Assembly: GCA_020055645.1 (NCBI GenBank) | Contig: CM034546.1 | Coordinates: 43,028,001-43,092,000 of the forward strand | DNA length: 64,000 bases | Direction: 5' to 3' | Source: Tomocerus qinae | Lineage: Eukaryota; Arthropoda; Collembola; Entomobryomorpha; Tomoceridae | Shown here: positions 47,350-59,047 of the stretch, piece by piece | Layout: each line of letters opens with the position of its first letter | Numbering within the stretch: position 1 is the first letter of the stretch | Made by a program: the position numbers and the translations under genes | The notes under the pieces: model-generated | The model's input: only the letters and a program-made list of their open reading frames with translations | Told to the model about the DNA's origin: nothing | Database searches by the model: none

Positions 47350-48030
47350 ACCTGTGATACTGCATTAAAGCTAACTTTTATAGACTGTCATGTCGTACAC
47401 ATTCAAATATTCAGATAAATTGCAGATGCTAGTTAGATTTTTTTGATTATTAAATTATTTATTACTAAAACTACACAATTCAAAATGAACTATAATGTAT
47501 TTGTGACAAACCGTATAATAAAAAACGTATTTAAGAAAAGGAGAATAAGAAAGCGGTGAAATGCTTCTACTAAGTCTGTGAAAACCAAGTTTGATTTCAA
47601 TAGTACCCTTCTTTTTTAAATATTGGTATAGTTTTACTTTTTGGTCTCACCTTGAATAAAGTGGATACCTATTTGTAGGTTGAAACAAAGTTAGTGTCAT
47701 CGGTGCCAATAGTCCCCCTACAACCAAAGCGTCTATACCTTTCCACTGTCTTTTCCAATTTATGAGATTAGGGAATGTTGGGCTGGGCATACTGACCAAA
47801 TAGCCTACCACAAAAATCAAAAGGCAAAGTCTATAGCTAGGTACCCTATTATATTTGTCGCTACTAAATGACATTGGAGAGATTGTGGATTTTATGGCAT
47901 ATGGCTTACTAGCTGTAAGAATTGTGTTTTGAATTGGTCACTGTGGACAACCAAATTGACTGTTCATTACTTGAGGGACGATTTCTCACTCGCACTCCAC
48001 TCTCTGGTTTACATTTAAACATTAATCCTG
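47350..48030. other. IR-C upstream flank
   Basis: No supported gene. Short frames on the minus strand (47647-47874) are not recognised. Confidence 0.3.
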
Positions 48031-48038
48031 CATAGAAA

Positions 48039-50036
48039 ATGAATTTCAAACTAATTTGGAATTTTGTTTCATTAGTGATTTTGATTGGTATCGGGGCGAC
48101 CAGCGGCCTTCAAAATTTGTCTGTTTATAGAAGTTGCGATTTCCATATGATCATATTTCCCGGTTCTGTCTGGCAGACAAAATTTCTTTTGACCAACCAA
48201 CATCTACAACCATGGACTGTGGCTACACTGGGCTACGACATAAACCTATTTAATCGACATTTTGACAACCCACGAGATCTATCCAACAATTTGTGTAGCG
48301 TCAACATTCTGATGGAGCCACACTTGTCAAATATCCCTTTGATTACATTGTTTGGTAAAGAAATCAATCGCCTTCACTCTACTTTAATAATTGTCTGCGA
48401 GAGAATAAAATTCCATCCCCATCGACCATTGTCACCATTTTTTAGATGGGAATTGACTAGTCCACTGTTTGTATTGGTGATCGACAATTCGACTCATATT
48501 TCAGTGTACACTGGTCATCTTTATAAACAAATACATTTCTTTGCAGATAAAGAAATTGTTGATGAAAATTGGGAGAGAATTTGGTACGCTCTAAATGGAC
48601 ATTTGCAAAGCACACGGATCGGAGCTATTGATACAGATTGGGTTATCTCTTCCGCTGTTTCAGTACCCCGCTGCAAAAATTCGGTCTATATTTCCATAAA
48701 AAAAGGCCAAGTACATTGTGGCTCTCCATACAGAGCTGTTGAAAATATGGCTGACAAATTAAATTTTACTGCCATTTATGCCAGACATGAACAACTTTTA
48801 AAGAAGGAACATCTTTGCGGACGGATTAAAATGTTAGGACCTCATGGCTATATTCACTACATTTGGTTCATAACAAGTTTCTGGGAACGCTTTCAAGAAA
48901 TGGTCCCCTTTTACTGCGAGGCCTCTCCGATTTTCAAATCGGTGCCCTTGTCGGTATTAATTCAGAATACATTTGATACTCCCTGCTGGCTCCTCATCTT
49001 CTCTCTTTTCCCACTTTCATTTTTAGTTTTATCTTTCGGTTCGACAAATTCCTCCCCAGCTAAGAAACTGGAATGGATCTTGATCTCATTGGTAGCTATT
49101 CTTTTAGACCAAGGAGTTGTCTATAACAGAAAAAGGTATCTATTTTTAGTAGTAGCAACCAATGGATTCGCAATTACTACTCTCTATGCTACCTGGATAA
49201 CAAGCGAGATAATTGCACCCCCAGAACAAAAACAACTTTCTGACTTCAAAGAACTCGTCGATAACAACTACAAACTACTGTGGTTTAAAGATAGTCGAAC
49301 CGGTATAAATGACAATAGAACTGATTTATTCATTAAATACAAGATGTTGGAAAAGATGAATTCTAGTGTCTATATTTATGACTGGCAAATAGACAAACCT
49401 GCTGGTGAGGAATATCTATATCATGATATAGCAAATAAACTGGCCACAAACTATTCCATCAAAATATTTCAACTCATTTCGAAAGACAAGGGACAATACT
49501 ATGTAGCAAATATTCCAAACATGGCATCTTCTGATGGACATTGTATAATGACCAAGAGTGTTACCGACATAAAACCCCTTTTATATCGTTTTGAAAGTTG
49601 CTATCGTAACAATTTCCAATCATATTTCCAAATCATTTTGGAAAGAGGATTTTTAGCTATATGGATTGAACAAGATAACTACATGGCATTTCGGTCATCT
49701 AAACGATCGTATTTAAACTTGAAGGTCGCAGAGAGTCAGCCCATTGCCATCAACTTAGGAATGAAGATCCACACGATTTTTATTTTGTGTGCATATTTAT
49801 TCCTTGGTATTCTCCTCTTATTCTTTCTGGAACTGTTTTGCTACAAAACTTCAATTTTGTTCCGAAATGTCCCCCAATACTTCTTTTCTGTACTTCAAAT
49901 ATCGATAAATGTATTCAAACAATTGGGGATTAAATTGCTCTCCTTTTGCCACGAAATAATAAAATGGCGACATATCTTTACCACAATTGTGGCATGGTCT
50001 CGAGGGAAATCAATCACGAAGATAGTTCCTTATTAA
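48039..50036 (+). CDS. IR-C: divergent ionotropic receptor, intact
   Basis: Single exon, 665 residues, about 40 percent like IR-B by eye and the same architecture. Signal peptide is residues 1-23; the N-terminal domain has SLxxYRSCDFHMI and WQTKFLLTNQ segments shared with IR-A and IR-B. TM1 lies at about 314-334, the pore loop follows, and TM2 at about 366-384 runs into TWITSEIIAPPEQKQ. The S2 lobe contains MASSDGHCIMTKS, and TM3 is at about 575-600. A long basic cytosolic tail of about 60 residues exceeds that of IR-B. The ATG at 48039 opens the signal peptide. Opposite in orientation to IR-A, B and D; convergent with TM4-3. A ligand cannot be inferred. Confidence 0.85.
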   Translation: MNFKLIWNFVSLVILIGIGATSGLQNLSVYRSCDFHMIIFPGSVWQTKFLLTNQHLQPWTVATLGYDINLFNRHFDNPRDLSNNLCSVNILMEPHLSNIPLITLFGKEINRLHSTLIIVCERIKFHPHRPLSPFFRWELTSPLFVLVIDNSTHISVYTGHLYKQIHFFADKEIVDENWERIWYALNGHLQSTRIGAIDTDWVISSAVSVPRCKNSVYISIKKGQVHCGSPYRAVENMADKLNFTAIYARHEQLLKKEHLCGRIKMLGPHGYIHYIWFITSFWERFQEMVPFYCEASPIFKSVPLSVLIQNTFDTPCWLLIFSLFPLSFLVLSFGSTNSSPAKKLEWILISLVAILLDQGVVYNRKRYLFLVVATNGFAITTLYATWITSEIIAPPEQKQLSDFKELVDNNYKLLWFKDSRTGINDNRTDLFIKYKMLEKMNSSVYIYDWQIDKPAGEEYLYHDIANKLATNYSIKIFQLISKDKGQYYVANIPNMASSDGHCIMTKSVTDIKPLLYRFESCYRNNFQSYFQIILERGFLAIWIEQDNYMAFRSSKRSYLNLKVAESQPIAINLGMKIHTIFILCAYLFLGILLLFFLELFCYKTSILFRNVPQYFFSVLQISINVFKQLGIKLLSFCHEIIKWRHIFTTIVAWSRGKSITKIVPY

Positions 50037-50125
50037 ATAAGGACACATTGAAATAAAAATGTATAAAATTTACTGTACTGTGATATAATTTACATTGTAA
50101 TGTCATTTCATATATTTTCCTGCAC

Positions 50126-50131
50126 AATAAA
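50126..50131 (+). terminator. Poly(A) signal of IR-C
   Basis: AATAAA about 90 bp after the stop; others at 50052 and 50142 could serve instead. Confidence 0.4.
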
Positions 50132-50459
50132 ATAAGTTTTAAATAAAGCCAAAAGACCGCTGAAATGTTTAGTTGAAATCGGAGGAGATCAGTTAGAAGT
50201 TGTGATACAAAATAATTAATAGTCGTCCTTTTATTATTTCAAAACCACGGCCACTAGGGTTTGGAAAATCTTATTTAAGAGTTTTATTCGAAAAAACGAG
50301 TTAAATGTTTAAGCAGTTTTATCAAGTCTACATTGTGGGGCTACATTATAATTGCATTAAACTTAGAATTTTTGAAACAACATGATAATTCAATCTAAAT
50401 GCATTGTACATACATCTTATGTTGTTTGGTCTAATGATGAAATGAAAAAAAGGAAAATA

Positions 50460-50960
50460 AGACAGTGAGAGTTAAAATTGTGAAGGTAATGCCCAAGGTG
50501 AAGGTGAAGTATGTAAATAACTAATGAAAACTATCGATTACTCTTTACTGTGTCGAATTTCAATGTCACAATGGCAATCAAGACAAGTATGGTGTTTATA
50601 TTACGAGTAAATTATGACCAGAACCTAACAACCAAACCAGTTAAACAGTGACTATATGCTATATCGGCCTATACAAATTGTCCTTAAATGGATGAAGAGT
50701 TAAAATAATTTATAAACTTTCCTCTATCTAAACCATTAGCTCATGTATGTACTATATTATTATGTCTTATAACATTAATAACAGTTAACAGTAAACATTT
50801 TATAGAGGATGTCAGGTATTGCTATTGCAGTTGATATTTTCAGCATAAACATTTTTATTCTAACTATATATTATGTAATCAATGCTAAATGCAAGTCGTA
50901 ATTAAAAATCGATTGACGAAATTTAATTTACTACAGAAAAAATTATTATACAATTTTATT
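50460..50960. repeat. Diverged duplicate of 57760-58170
   Basis: Shared order of short motifs (TTTCAATGTCACA with GGCAATCAA, GACCAGAACCTAACAAC, CAGTTAAACA) with the upstream flank of IR-D. No coding sequence. Confidence 0.5.
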
Positions 50961-51076
50961 TATGAGTAGATAAATGGAATTTGCAATTAAGCCATTCCAA
51001 TAATTACTAGCTTGGAAAGCAAAATCATTTAATAGTAAATATAAAATTTTTAATTTTTAAAAGCCGTTTGTGGTTT

Positions 51077-52704
51077 TCATTGGGTTGGCAATGTTTCAGC
51101 ACATTCCAATTCGTGTAGGTTCTTCAAATCATGAGCCACTTTGACGGAAATGACACTAAAACCAATGGCGATTGTATAAAGCACAGTTTGTTCAACAGTG
51201 ATTGTAGTGAAGCATTGACTCCCAAACATTAAGCCAAATATTATAATTGAAATTGTTTTAAAATCCATCCAGCGGTTTAGAACACAGGTTGATTTCTATT
51301 TTAAAGAATCAATGATTATGTCAAATTGTCAAATATAAATAAAACAGAGAATTGTTATAAATATTAATGTAGAGGTATTAGTAGGGCTTGTAAACCCGGA
51401 CGGAAATTCAAAACCCGGGTTTCGGGTAAAACCGGGTTTTGAAGGCTCAGAACCGGGTTCGGAACCGGGTTTTGAACATGTTTATTTTTTACGTGTAATT
51501 ATGAAGTACACCGCCAATTTAGAATGATATTTTTTAATTTTCTTTAATGAAATACATCAGACGTCACATTAGTCATCAATTTCAGTATTTTCAGTCAGTT
51601 TATATAAAGACAGGGTGTAATGGAACATAATATATGTTTTCGTAGTGACTTATCATGGATAACTCATTAGATTTTTAATCAATCTGGACAATGTAAGTGT
51701 AGGCGTGCCCTCGAATGCCCAAATTTCTATATCAAGGCACGCTTTTATTAGTTACCAAAATAATTCCGAAAAATTGTAAGTGTAAAATTAAGTGAATGGA
51801 TTATTTTACAATTTTTGCTATCTAACAAAATTCAAGTAGTCGTTGAGGTCTGATATAAAAGGTTTCTGTTGCACACAATGAGAAATTGAATTTGACGATG
51901 CGCTACTTACTAAGAGAATAGATTTTTTGATATTATTTCCAGTTTTAATATTTGAAACACGCATAAAACCTAGTATCTGAATTTAGTGTTTAATTAGCGA
52001 AAACCCGGGTTGGTCAATGACAAAACCCGGTTACCGGGTACCCAAAACCCGGGTTTTTACCCGGTTTTCAGAACCGTCCAGAACCGGGTTTACAAGCCCT
52101 AGGTATTAGTTGATATTTATACCTGTCGAATGCCTTCAATCAAAATAGATGACAGACTGGCTTGGAAACAGCACATTATCATAAACCCCATGAGATAACT
52201 TTCAATAACGTAAATTCTGTGTTTATCTAAATGTAATTATACAACGTAAATTGAATTTTTGCGATGTGGTATTTTGGGTTATCAATATAATTTATAATAT
52301 TTCTAGACAAAAAATGTATAATACAGCAAACTAATATTTTGACAGCAATATTACAAAATTACAATAAATATACAAATTACAATTACATTACCTTTCTCGC
52401 TCAGTGTATTATTATTAACTGTACCAGAAGTATGGTATGCATTTGGATATTTTTCCCCAGCCCAAAATCCAATGACACCTATGTCAACAATGAATAAAAG
52501 TATCCACCCGAACTAAAACAAAAATACATAATATTTGAATTTAGTTTTTTTAAACTAAGATTAAAACTATAATAGCAGAGCAGAATCCATTTTAGAAAGT
52601 ACATCCTTGTAAAAAAATTGGGAAAAATTTTTTGTACCTACCCTTTCAACACCTCCCAATATAAGTCCTCCCGTCTTAATCGAAAAGCAGTATAAATGTT
52701 CCAT
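51077..52704 (-). CDS. TM4-3: small four-TM protein
   Basis: Third member of the TM4 family. Exons 52642-52704, 52392-52512, 52123-52226 and 51077-51295 give 168 residues; exon 1 (63 bp) and exon 3 (104 bp) are exactly the lengths seen in TM4-1, and phases match. Exon 1 reads MEHLYCFSIKTGGLILGGV, keeping the CFSxxTGG signature. The end SVKVAHDLKNLHE parallels KVVYDLMLQQK. Intron 3 is enlarged by the hAT MITE at 51382-52101, but both splice sites are intact. It is the most diverged member, convergent with IR-C. Confidence 0.7.
51382..52101. mobile_element. 720-bp hAT MITE in TM4-3 intron 3
   Basis: Terminal inverted repeats TAGGGCTTGTAAACCCGG are perfect over 18 bp, flanked by a perfect 8-bp duplication GGTATTAG (51374-51381, 52102-52109). 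Subterminal zones hold many AACCCGGGTTTT words. No ORF. The right end is only 22 bp from the exon-3 donor, yet the splice sites are kept. Confidence 0.93.
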
Positions 52705-53159
52705 TTTTTGTAAGGTTGAAAATATACAATGAGGAAATATTATGACAAACGTTAAATCCCTCGCTTATTGAATTCCGTGACGTTCAAGAAGACTTTTACG
52801 AATAGATTTAAATACTGTTCACTAAGAGTGCTATGAAAAATAAATTGACGATAATCTCTGGCTGTCTTTTTCTGTCACAATTGAATGAGTTTGGGTGATA
52901 TATTTTTGTTTTCTCTACATAAGTTTCTATTGAACTTTTGAACGAGGAAGAATTAACACAAGACAAAATAATCTTAAGTCAATGGCGTGTTGAATGGTAT
53001 ATTATCTATATTCAGCAAAATAGTAAAATAGCATACTCTTCAGAAATCACGTAAAAATCATGATTCATAGTCATAACAATAACATTATACATTGTGTCCA
53101 TAATCTATTGGCACCCCCATCGTGTAGTCGAAACTAAATAATTATATAAATAGATATTT

Positions 53160-54096
53160 AACCACTCAAATTATTTTAAGCATTATTTTACCAATGTAAA
53201 ATTTCCAATTTAATAGTAAATTTACTTTTGATTAGATTGATTACCATAAAATATATTATCCATAATCCAATAAAAAACGGGGAAAAATATTCAACAGGAT
53301 TCGAAATACTAATTCAAAATGTAATATTTGTGGCAGCATAAAACATATTTGGAAGTCGAAACTGGTTGATAAAATTAGTCGTCCTTAAAATCTAACATAT
53401 TTAATTTTAAACGGTTTATGAGACTATGAAGTACATTAACCAAAATTGGTTGAAAGGACAGATGGGATAAAATGGATTAAAGACACCTTGTGCTCATAAA
53501 CACGACTTGTACTAATATCTATAGTTTATATTACCTATACGTTTTACATTACACGGATATACGTGTATAGACTACTCAGCCATCATCCCAAGCCCAAGCC
53601 CTCGATTAAGTTCGCTTGAGAACAAGTAGATGCTTGCTGATACATTAAATTATTTTGGAAAATATAAATCAAGGCGACTGCGTAAGATAAGTCAGATTCC
53701 TTGACCGGTAGATTTCTTTCATATCTACTATATATAAATGTCCTAAAAGTAAAAGCTGTACATAGGTACGAAAGAGTTCAAATAGGGAAGGAAATTTATG
53801 GTGAAATTTGAAAGCATTGAGAACAATATGCCTTCCTTATTACTCTGATATAATAATTTTTTTTGCATTTGAGTATCGCTCAAAGAGTTATAAAGTGACT
53901 TGTTTTTAATACTTAATTTTATTTTCATTTTAAAGTAATATTTTAATACCAGGAATAAATTTTATAATGTTTCCGTTAAAGTTTTTTCATACAACGTTTA
54001 CTTTGCTAATTATAATTAGAAATCTGTACAATTTATCAAGTGACATTTTAAATGCCCGGAAGTTTTAACGACTTTGATGTATATTTATTACTCTAC
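53160..54096. other. Intergenic stretch
   Basis: No supported gene. The 61-codon frame at 53743-53928 shows no recognisable feature. Confidence 0.3.
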
Positions 54097-54100
54097 ATAT

Positions 54101-54622
54101 CGTCCCTTAAGGATAGAATAAGCCTGTATCCACTTTCAGATTGGCACAGGAAAAAGCCAAAATCCATTTTTTGTTTGGTACAGGAATAAGCCTAAATCCA
54201 CCTTTAGTTTGGTGCAGGAAATAGCCTCTGTCCTCTTAAAGTCTTACGTAAAGTTGTCGGGGCACAGTAAGATAAGCAAGTTGACGAAATGAAGTATTTA
54301 TTATTTTTATGTTAATACTTGAAATATATCATGCTAGAATGTACATAAACATTATAAAATTTTAGCTAATTACACAATAAGACAAAAACAAAACTTTTAA
54401 CGACTCAAATTCGGATTTTGATATTGGATAAAACTAAACTGGCTGGAAGGAAGAATGATAAAGTTCAGTATTTCCGCCGCCCATATTAACCATGTGTCAA
54501 TGCGCCCCTATAACTATACAAGACGGTAGAGGCTATTTCCTGCACCAAACTAAAAGTGGATATAGGCTTATTCCTGTACCAATCTGAAAGTGGATACAGG
54601 CTTATTCTATCCTTAAGGGACG
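54101..54622. mobile_element. 522-bp MITE with repeated subterminal units
   Basis: Ends CGTCCCTTAAGGAT and its inverse, flanked by ATAT (54097-54100, 54623-54626). About three 37-bp units (containing AATAAGCCT and ATCCAC) on the left and two inverted units on the right surround about 270 bp of unrelated AT-rich DNA. The CGTC start, 4-bp AT-rich target and arms of repeated units match the architecture of the 300-bp MITEs at 8486 and 8799. Non-coding. Confidence 0.8.
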
Positions 54623-54731
54623 ATATGTGCTTCTTATAATCAGCCCTTTAAATATATTAATTATATTAAATAATACAAACAATTATTATTTTGAAAATGT
54701 ATGATTGGCTTCCGTTACATTGTTGCGCAAA

Positions 54732-57576
54732 TTATGCAAAAACTTGTTCATCGAAATCCCTTGAAAAATAAGTTTTATAAATTACCCATTGTGCAATGAA
54801 AAGTTGAATATTTCTACGAATTATATCCATTAAAAATAATGCCAGTATAATACTGTAACTGATTGCTTGAAGTACAAAAAATCCTGTAAATATGTCAAGA
54901 GTCATTGGTTTAATTGAATTGCTTTTAACTTTTGTAAACATTTTATAAGCATCCAATTGGTTACATTCCATGAAATCCCAAATAATGTCAGGTCTTTGGC
55001 CAAAGCAGTTGTAAATATTCAAGTTATGTTCTAATAAACTTCTTTCCCCATAAATTTCCCACATTCCCGATAAACCATTTTCAAACAAATTTGTATGTAA
55101 AGGTGGAAAGAGTTTCGAAAAAAAGTTGCGTGTGACCAACGTGACAGTTGAAGCTGCAATTGAATTTTCGTTTTCTTGTGGTTTATAAAGCAATACATTT
55201 TCAGCTTTCAGTTCCATCAAATTCTTGAAAAGGTCCATACTATATTTAATTCCAATTAAAGCAAAATTGGGGGGAATACGATCATAATGCTTATTTGTCA
55301 TCAATCCTTTAGGAATTGAAATCTGATCTTCGTATATTTTGAGCAAACCAGCATAAGGCAAGTTTTTGATGAAACTATAGGATTTAGGCAACGTTGTGTA
55401 CAGTTGTTTCTTCTCTGAGCTTAAATTTGTAATAGGAGGATTAGGAGAAGTTAGTAAGTCTTGTAACAAAGGCCTTGGTGATCCTTTCTCCCAGTACAAA
55501 TTATAATAAAAATCCACGCTGAAAACAGGATAAATTTTATCATTAATCAAAGACGTGATTGAATCTGGAAATGGAGGTGGACTTTTTTGGGTCATTGAGC
55601 CGACCCATTTTCCTCTGTAGTGCGTACTGAAAATAATTGCTGCAAACACCCATGTGATTAATAAGGCTTTCAATATAATTTTTCTCAAACCATTATTTAA
55701 GCGTAGATGGTCCGCAAGCAGTGTACAAAATACCATTTACCACTTACCAGTGGTAAGTGGTTTTTAATGGTATTTAACGTTAAATACCACTACCTAAAAT
55801 GTAGTGGTAAGTGGTTTTTAATGGTATAAATGGTAAAAAATAGTTTCATTTAAATTTCGTGTTTCAATTTTGAATAAAATTCGGTGTCAAAGTATGAAAT
55901 GGCTTAGCAGATGATCATTGTTGTCACAAATTGGTAAGTGTTCATTAAACAGAGTAGGATTCAACCAATGCGCAACAACCCTTGCCGATTGAGAAATTAA
56001 TTACAATTCAATTAGCATCAATTTTAAACGGGCGATACCAAATACTTCTTCATATTTTATAACTTTTGGGGTACAATCAAATAAATATGATTAATTTAGT
56101 TGGTTAAGGCGCTATGTAATATTAAATATTGAGCAATCAGAGTTGGATTCAACCAAGGGGACCACTAACAACCCTTGCCGATTGAGAAATTAATTGCAAT
56201 TAAATTGACACGTTCATCTCAATTTTAAATCGGTGAAACCAAATGGAATCTTGGTTTTAGTAACATTTTTTATAACATTCGGTGTACAGTCAAATGAATA
56301 AGATTAATTTGATTAATTAAGGGGCTCATTGGAAATGTTTCATAGAAAATAAAGTTTTAAAACAAAACGTATATTTTAGGATGTCTAGTGTATTTGTACC
56401 AATCTGTCTAATCAATCGCTAATATTTACCATTTTTACCATTAAATGCATTTTTACCATTAAGTGCATTTTTACCACTGTGATGGTAAAAAAGCCTAAAA
56501 AGTGGTAAATTTTGTACACTGTCCGCAAGTAAACTTTGTTCTAGAAATGTTCCAAATAGTGTCATTAGAATTTCTCCGTTGCTTTTTCCATGTAATATTA
56601 CACAAAGTACTATAAAGTCACAAATAAGTGCAGCAAGTATTATCCAAGTTAAATTGTCGAAATAGTTATCGATTGGTGTTTGATCCAATGTATTAATATT
56701 TATCACCACGACAAATGTCAAGGGCGAGAAGAAATTTCCATTTGGTAATAGATTAGTGCCTATTTCCCATTTAGGAGAATGATTTAAAACCACATTAACA
56801 GTAGGCTGTCCAAACATTCCAATTGTTTTTGTTTTGCCCGTGGGCTTGCTTTCCATTTCGCGATATTTCGTGCACTCACTGTTTACTGTTTGGTGGTTCG
56901 AATAATTGTAAATTTTTGATATTTCCAACAAAAGGCATACTATTAGGTTCCCACGAAAATTAATCCCTAATTGATCACAATTATAATGCACATTTTTCTC
57001 TGCCCTGTAATATAGGGTTTTGAATTCGGGAATGCACACTTGTGATCCACGTAAATTTCGATGCATCGTTAACCAAATTTTACTCAATACTTTAAGTTCT
57101 GTAGAGCTTACTTTAAATGTTTGCTTCTCATATATTGTGCAATGTAAACAAACCATCTCCAGCTCTGTTGTTCTTTTTATCGTATACACCTCTGACGTTG
57201 TTCTGACTGTGTGTAGTCTATTTATAAATTCGTTTGATTTTTTATTAATTGCGATAATAGTATATTGGGGATTACCAGTAGCATGTTCTACACTAAACAT
57301 TAAATCCGAAAGTTTTTGCAGGTCGTAAACGAAATATAATGTTGCACGGCAATTTTGAGAAAAACGTCTTGGTTTATGGGACACTTCATTTAGAATATAT
57401 TCCAATGTAACATTCATCATCACAGAAAGGGGAGAATTTAACACATTCAGAAGAATTGGGTGAAGTAATTGATTATTGTGTGGAATAATACTGTCAATCA
57501 CTAAATTTGTTTCAGAAATTATTTGAACACTACACTGTAACAGCAGTTGCAGAAATATTCCGTGCACCATTGTCAA
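54732..57576 (-). pseudogene. IR-D: ionotropic receptor split by a hAT MITE
   Basis: A single-exon ionotropic receptor, diverged from IR-A, B and C. The N-terminal half (56530-57576) carries a signal peptide, the extracellular domain, TM1 (LTWIILAALICDFIVLCVIL) and the pore region to about residue 352. The C-terminal half (54732-55718) carries TM2 (KALLITWVFAAIIFSTHY), the S2 lobe and TM3 (FFVLQAISYSIILALFLMDI). The two halves join in frame at one copy of the 8-bp target duplication, giving about 677 residues without the insertion, so the receptor was intact when hit. As it stands, the 5' frame runs into the element and stops at 56419. Somatic or germline excision, or splicing out, could restore it. 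Confidence 0.85.
55719..56521. mobile_element. 803-bp hAT MITE in IR-D
   Basis: Perfect 13-bp terminal repeats CAGTGTACAAAAT, flanked by a perfect 8-bp duplication TCCGCAAG (55711-55718, 56522-56529). Subterminal zones are dense in TGGTAA and TACCAC words. An internal direct duplication (AACCCTTGCCGATTGAGAAA at 55976 and 56169) is visible. No transposase, so it depends on an autonomous hAT element elsewhere. Confidence 0.95.
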
Positions 57577-57759
57577 AAATGTCTATTTCTGTTGGAACAC
57601 AAAGAAATCAGAACACAGAGAAATCAGAATACAGTTTAAATGGCAGAATTTTTATTTTCAGAAATAAATGATCAAACTGATTGCAATGATTGACTTTCCA
57701 AAGAAGTTCATTATCAATATCAATCAAATATTATAGATAGGGGTCATAAAATGCTATGT

Positions 57760-58170
57760 TGATTGTTCGAATGAGTAAAGGGAAAAAGGGAAAAAAGGAA
57801 AAATTTTACGATTATGAACATGATGCTAAAACTATATAGGATGATTAAATAACTAACTAAAACTATTGGACTCTTCACTATATAGAATTGCAATGTCACA
57901 TTGGCAATCAATCTTAGAATAATATTTCTATACGTGTAAAAACATGAGTAAAACCTGACAACTAACCTAGTTAAACAATATTTATACACCATCTATATAT
58001 AGGAAGTATAACATTATATAGGAAGTCGAACGGTTTGTTTTTCATGATATGACCCATAGTGAATAGCTTAAAAAATTTATAAGGTGTGCTATAAAATTTG
58101 TTCATGCTGCTATATATACCTAACAATAACAACAGTTAATACTAAATAGCTTAAACAGCCACAAAAAAAT
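57760..58170. repeat. IR-D upstream flank, duplicate of 50460-50960
   Basis: Shares TTGCAATGTCACATTGGCAA, CTGACAACTAAC and GTTAAACAAT in the same order with 50460-50960. Non-coding; suggests the IR-C/TM4-3 and IR-D blocks derive from one unit. Confidence 0.5.
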
Positions 58171-58199
58171 AATTTTAATGTGTTCTAATACAATGTTTT

Positions 58200-59040
58200 T
58201 AATAATAGAAGTCTAGTAACTTTTAAATTACTAAATTAATAGTAACATGCGAATATTAGAACAGTTTTGTAACATTTCAAGTGTCTTACAGCATACTTTT
58301 TATTAATATCATTACAATGTTATAAAGAGAATATAGTATGATGATTATAATAATTGTACTACAAAATAGAGGTATATATACCCGCGAGGATTCGTAGAGG
58401 TGCCTACGGGAGTAGATTCGTATAAGTGTAAACGGCGAGTAGGAATTTATCGTGGAAAATCGTTTAATAGATCGTTTAACTTTTAATAGCTGACAAGTTC
58501 TGTGTTATTTTTAAACCAATCAATGTTAGTTAGAGGTCAAACGCCACAACATTTTAGCTCATATAAACTTCTCTATTATCTTCCCGTCTAGCAATGGTTA
58601 TTTTTAACCAACGGCTTTATTCATTTACCTAGGTGTAAAAGCTAAGCGGATAGTTAACACGGCAATTCGTTAACCTAACTCCTGATGAATTCTAGGATAA
58701 CTCGACCTTTTCCAGGACAGTTTGACTTCCATTGGACAGGCACAGCTCCCCAAAAATTGATCAATTTGACATACCACGAGAAGATTATTCAAGTGATGGC
58801 TTTTATACCATTGTCCATAGGATATGTTCATAATACATTCTGTTATAACAGTATTTAGATATTGACTTACGTATGACCGTTTCAGAAAAAGTTTACATTG
58901 GCGGCAAATACCGCAAGTTCAACTTTTCAGTGAACAGGGGTATCCAATTTAACATGCTAAGTTTGAGGAAAATGCACGAATTTGTAGTGGAGCAAGATTC
59001 AATGGTTTTATTTGGGTTTATGAAAACTAATTGCTTGTAC
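58200..59040. other. Intergenic stretch
   Basis: No supported gene, array or hairpin. Confidence 0.3.
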
Positions 59041-59047
59041 TTTGTAT

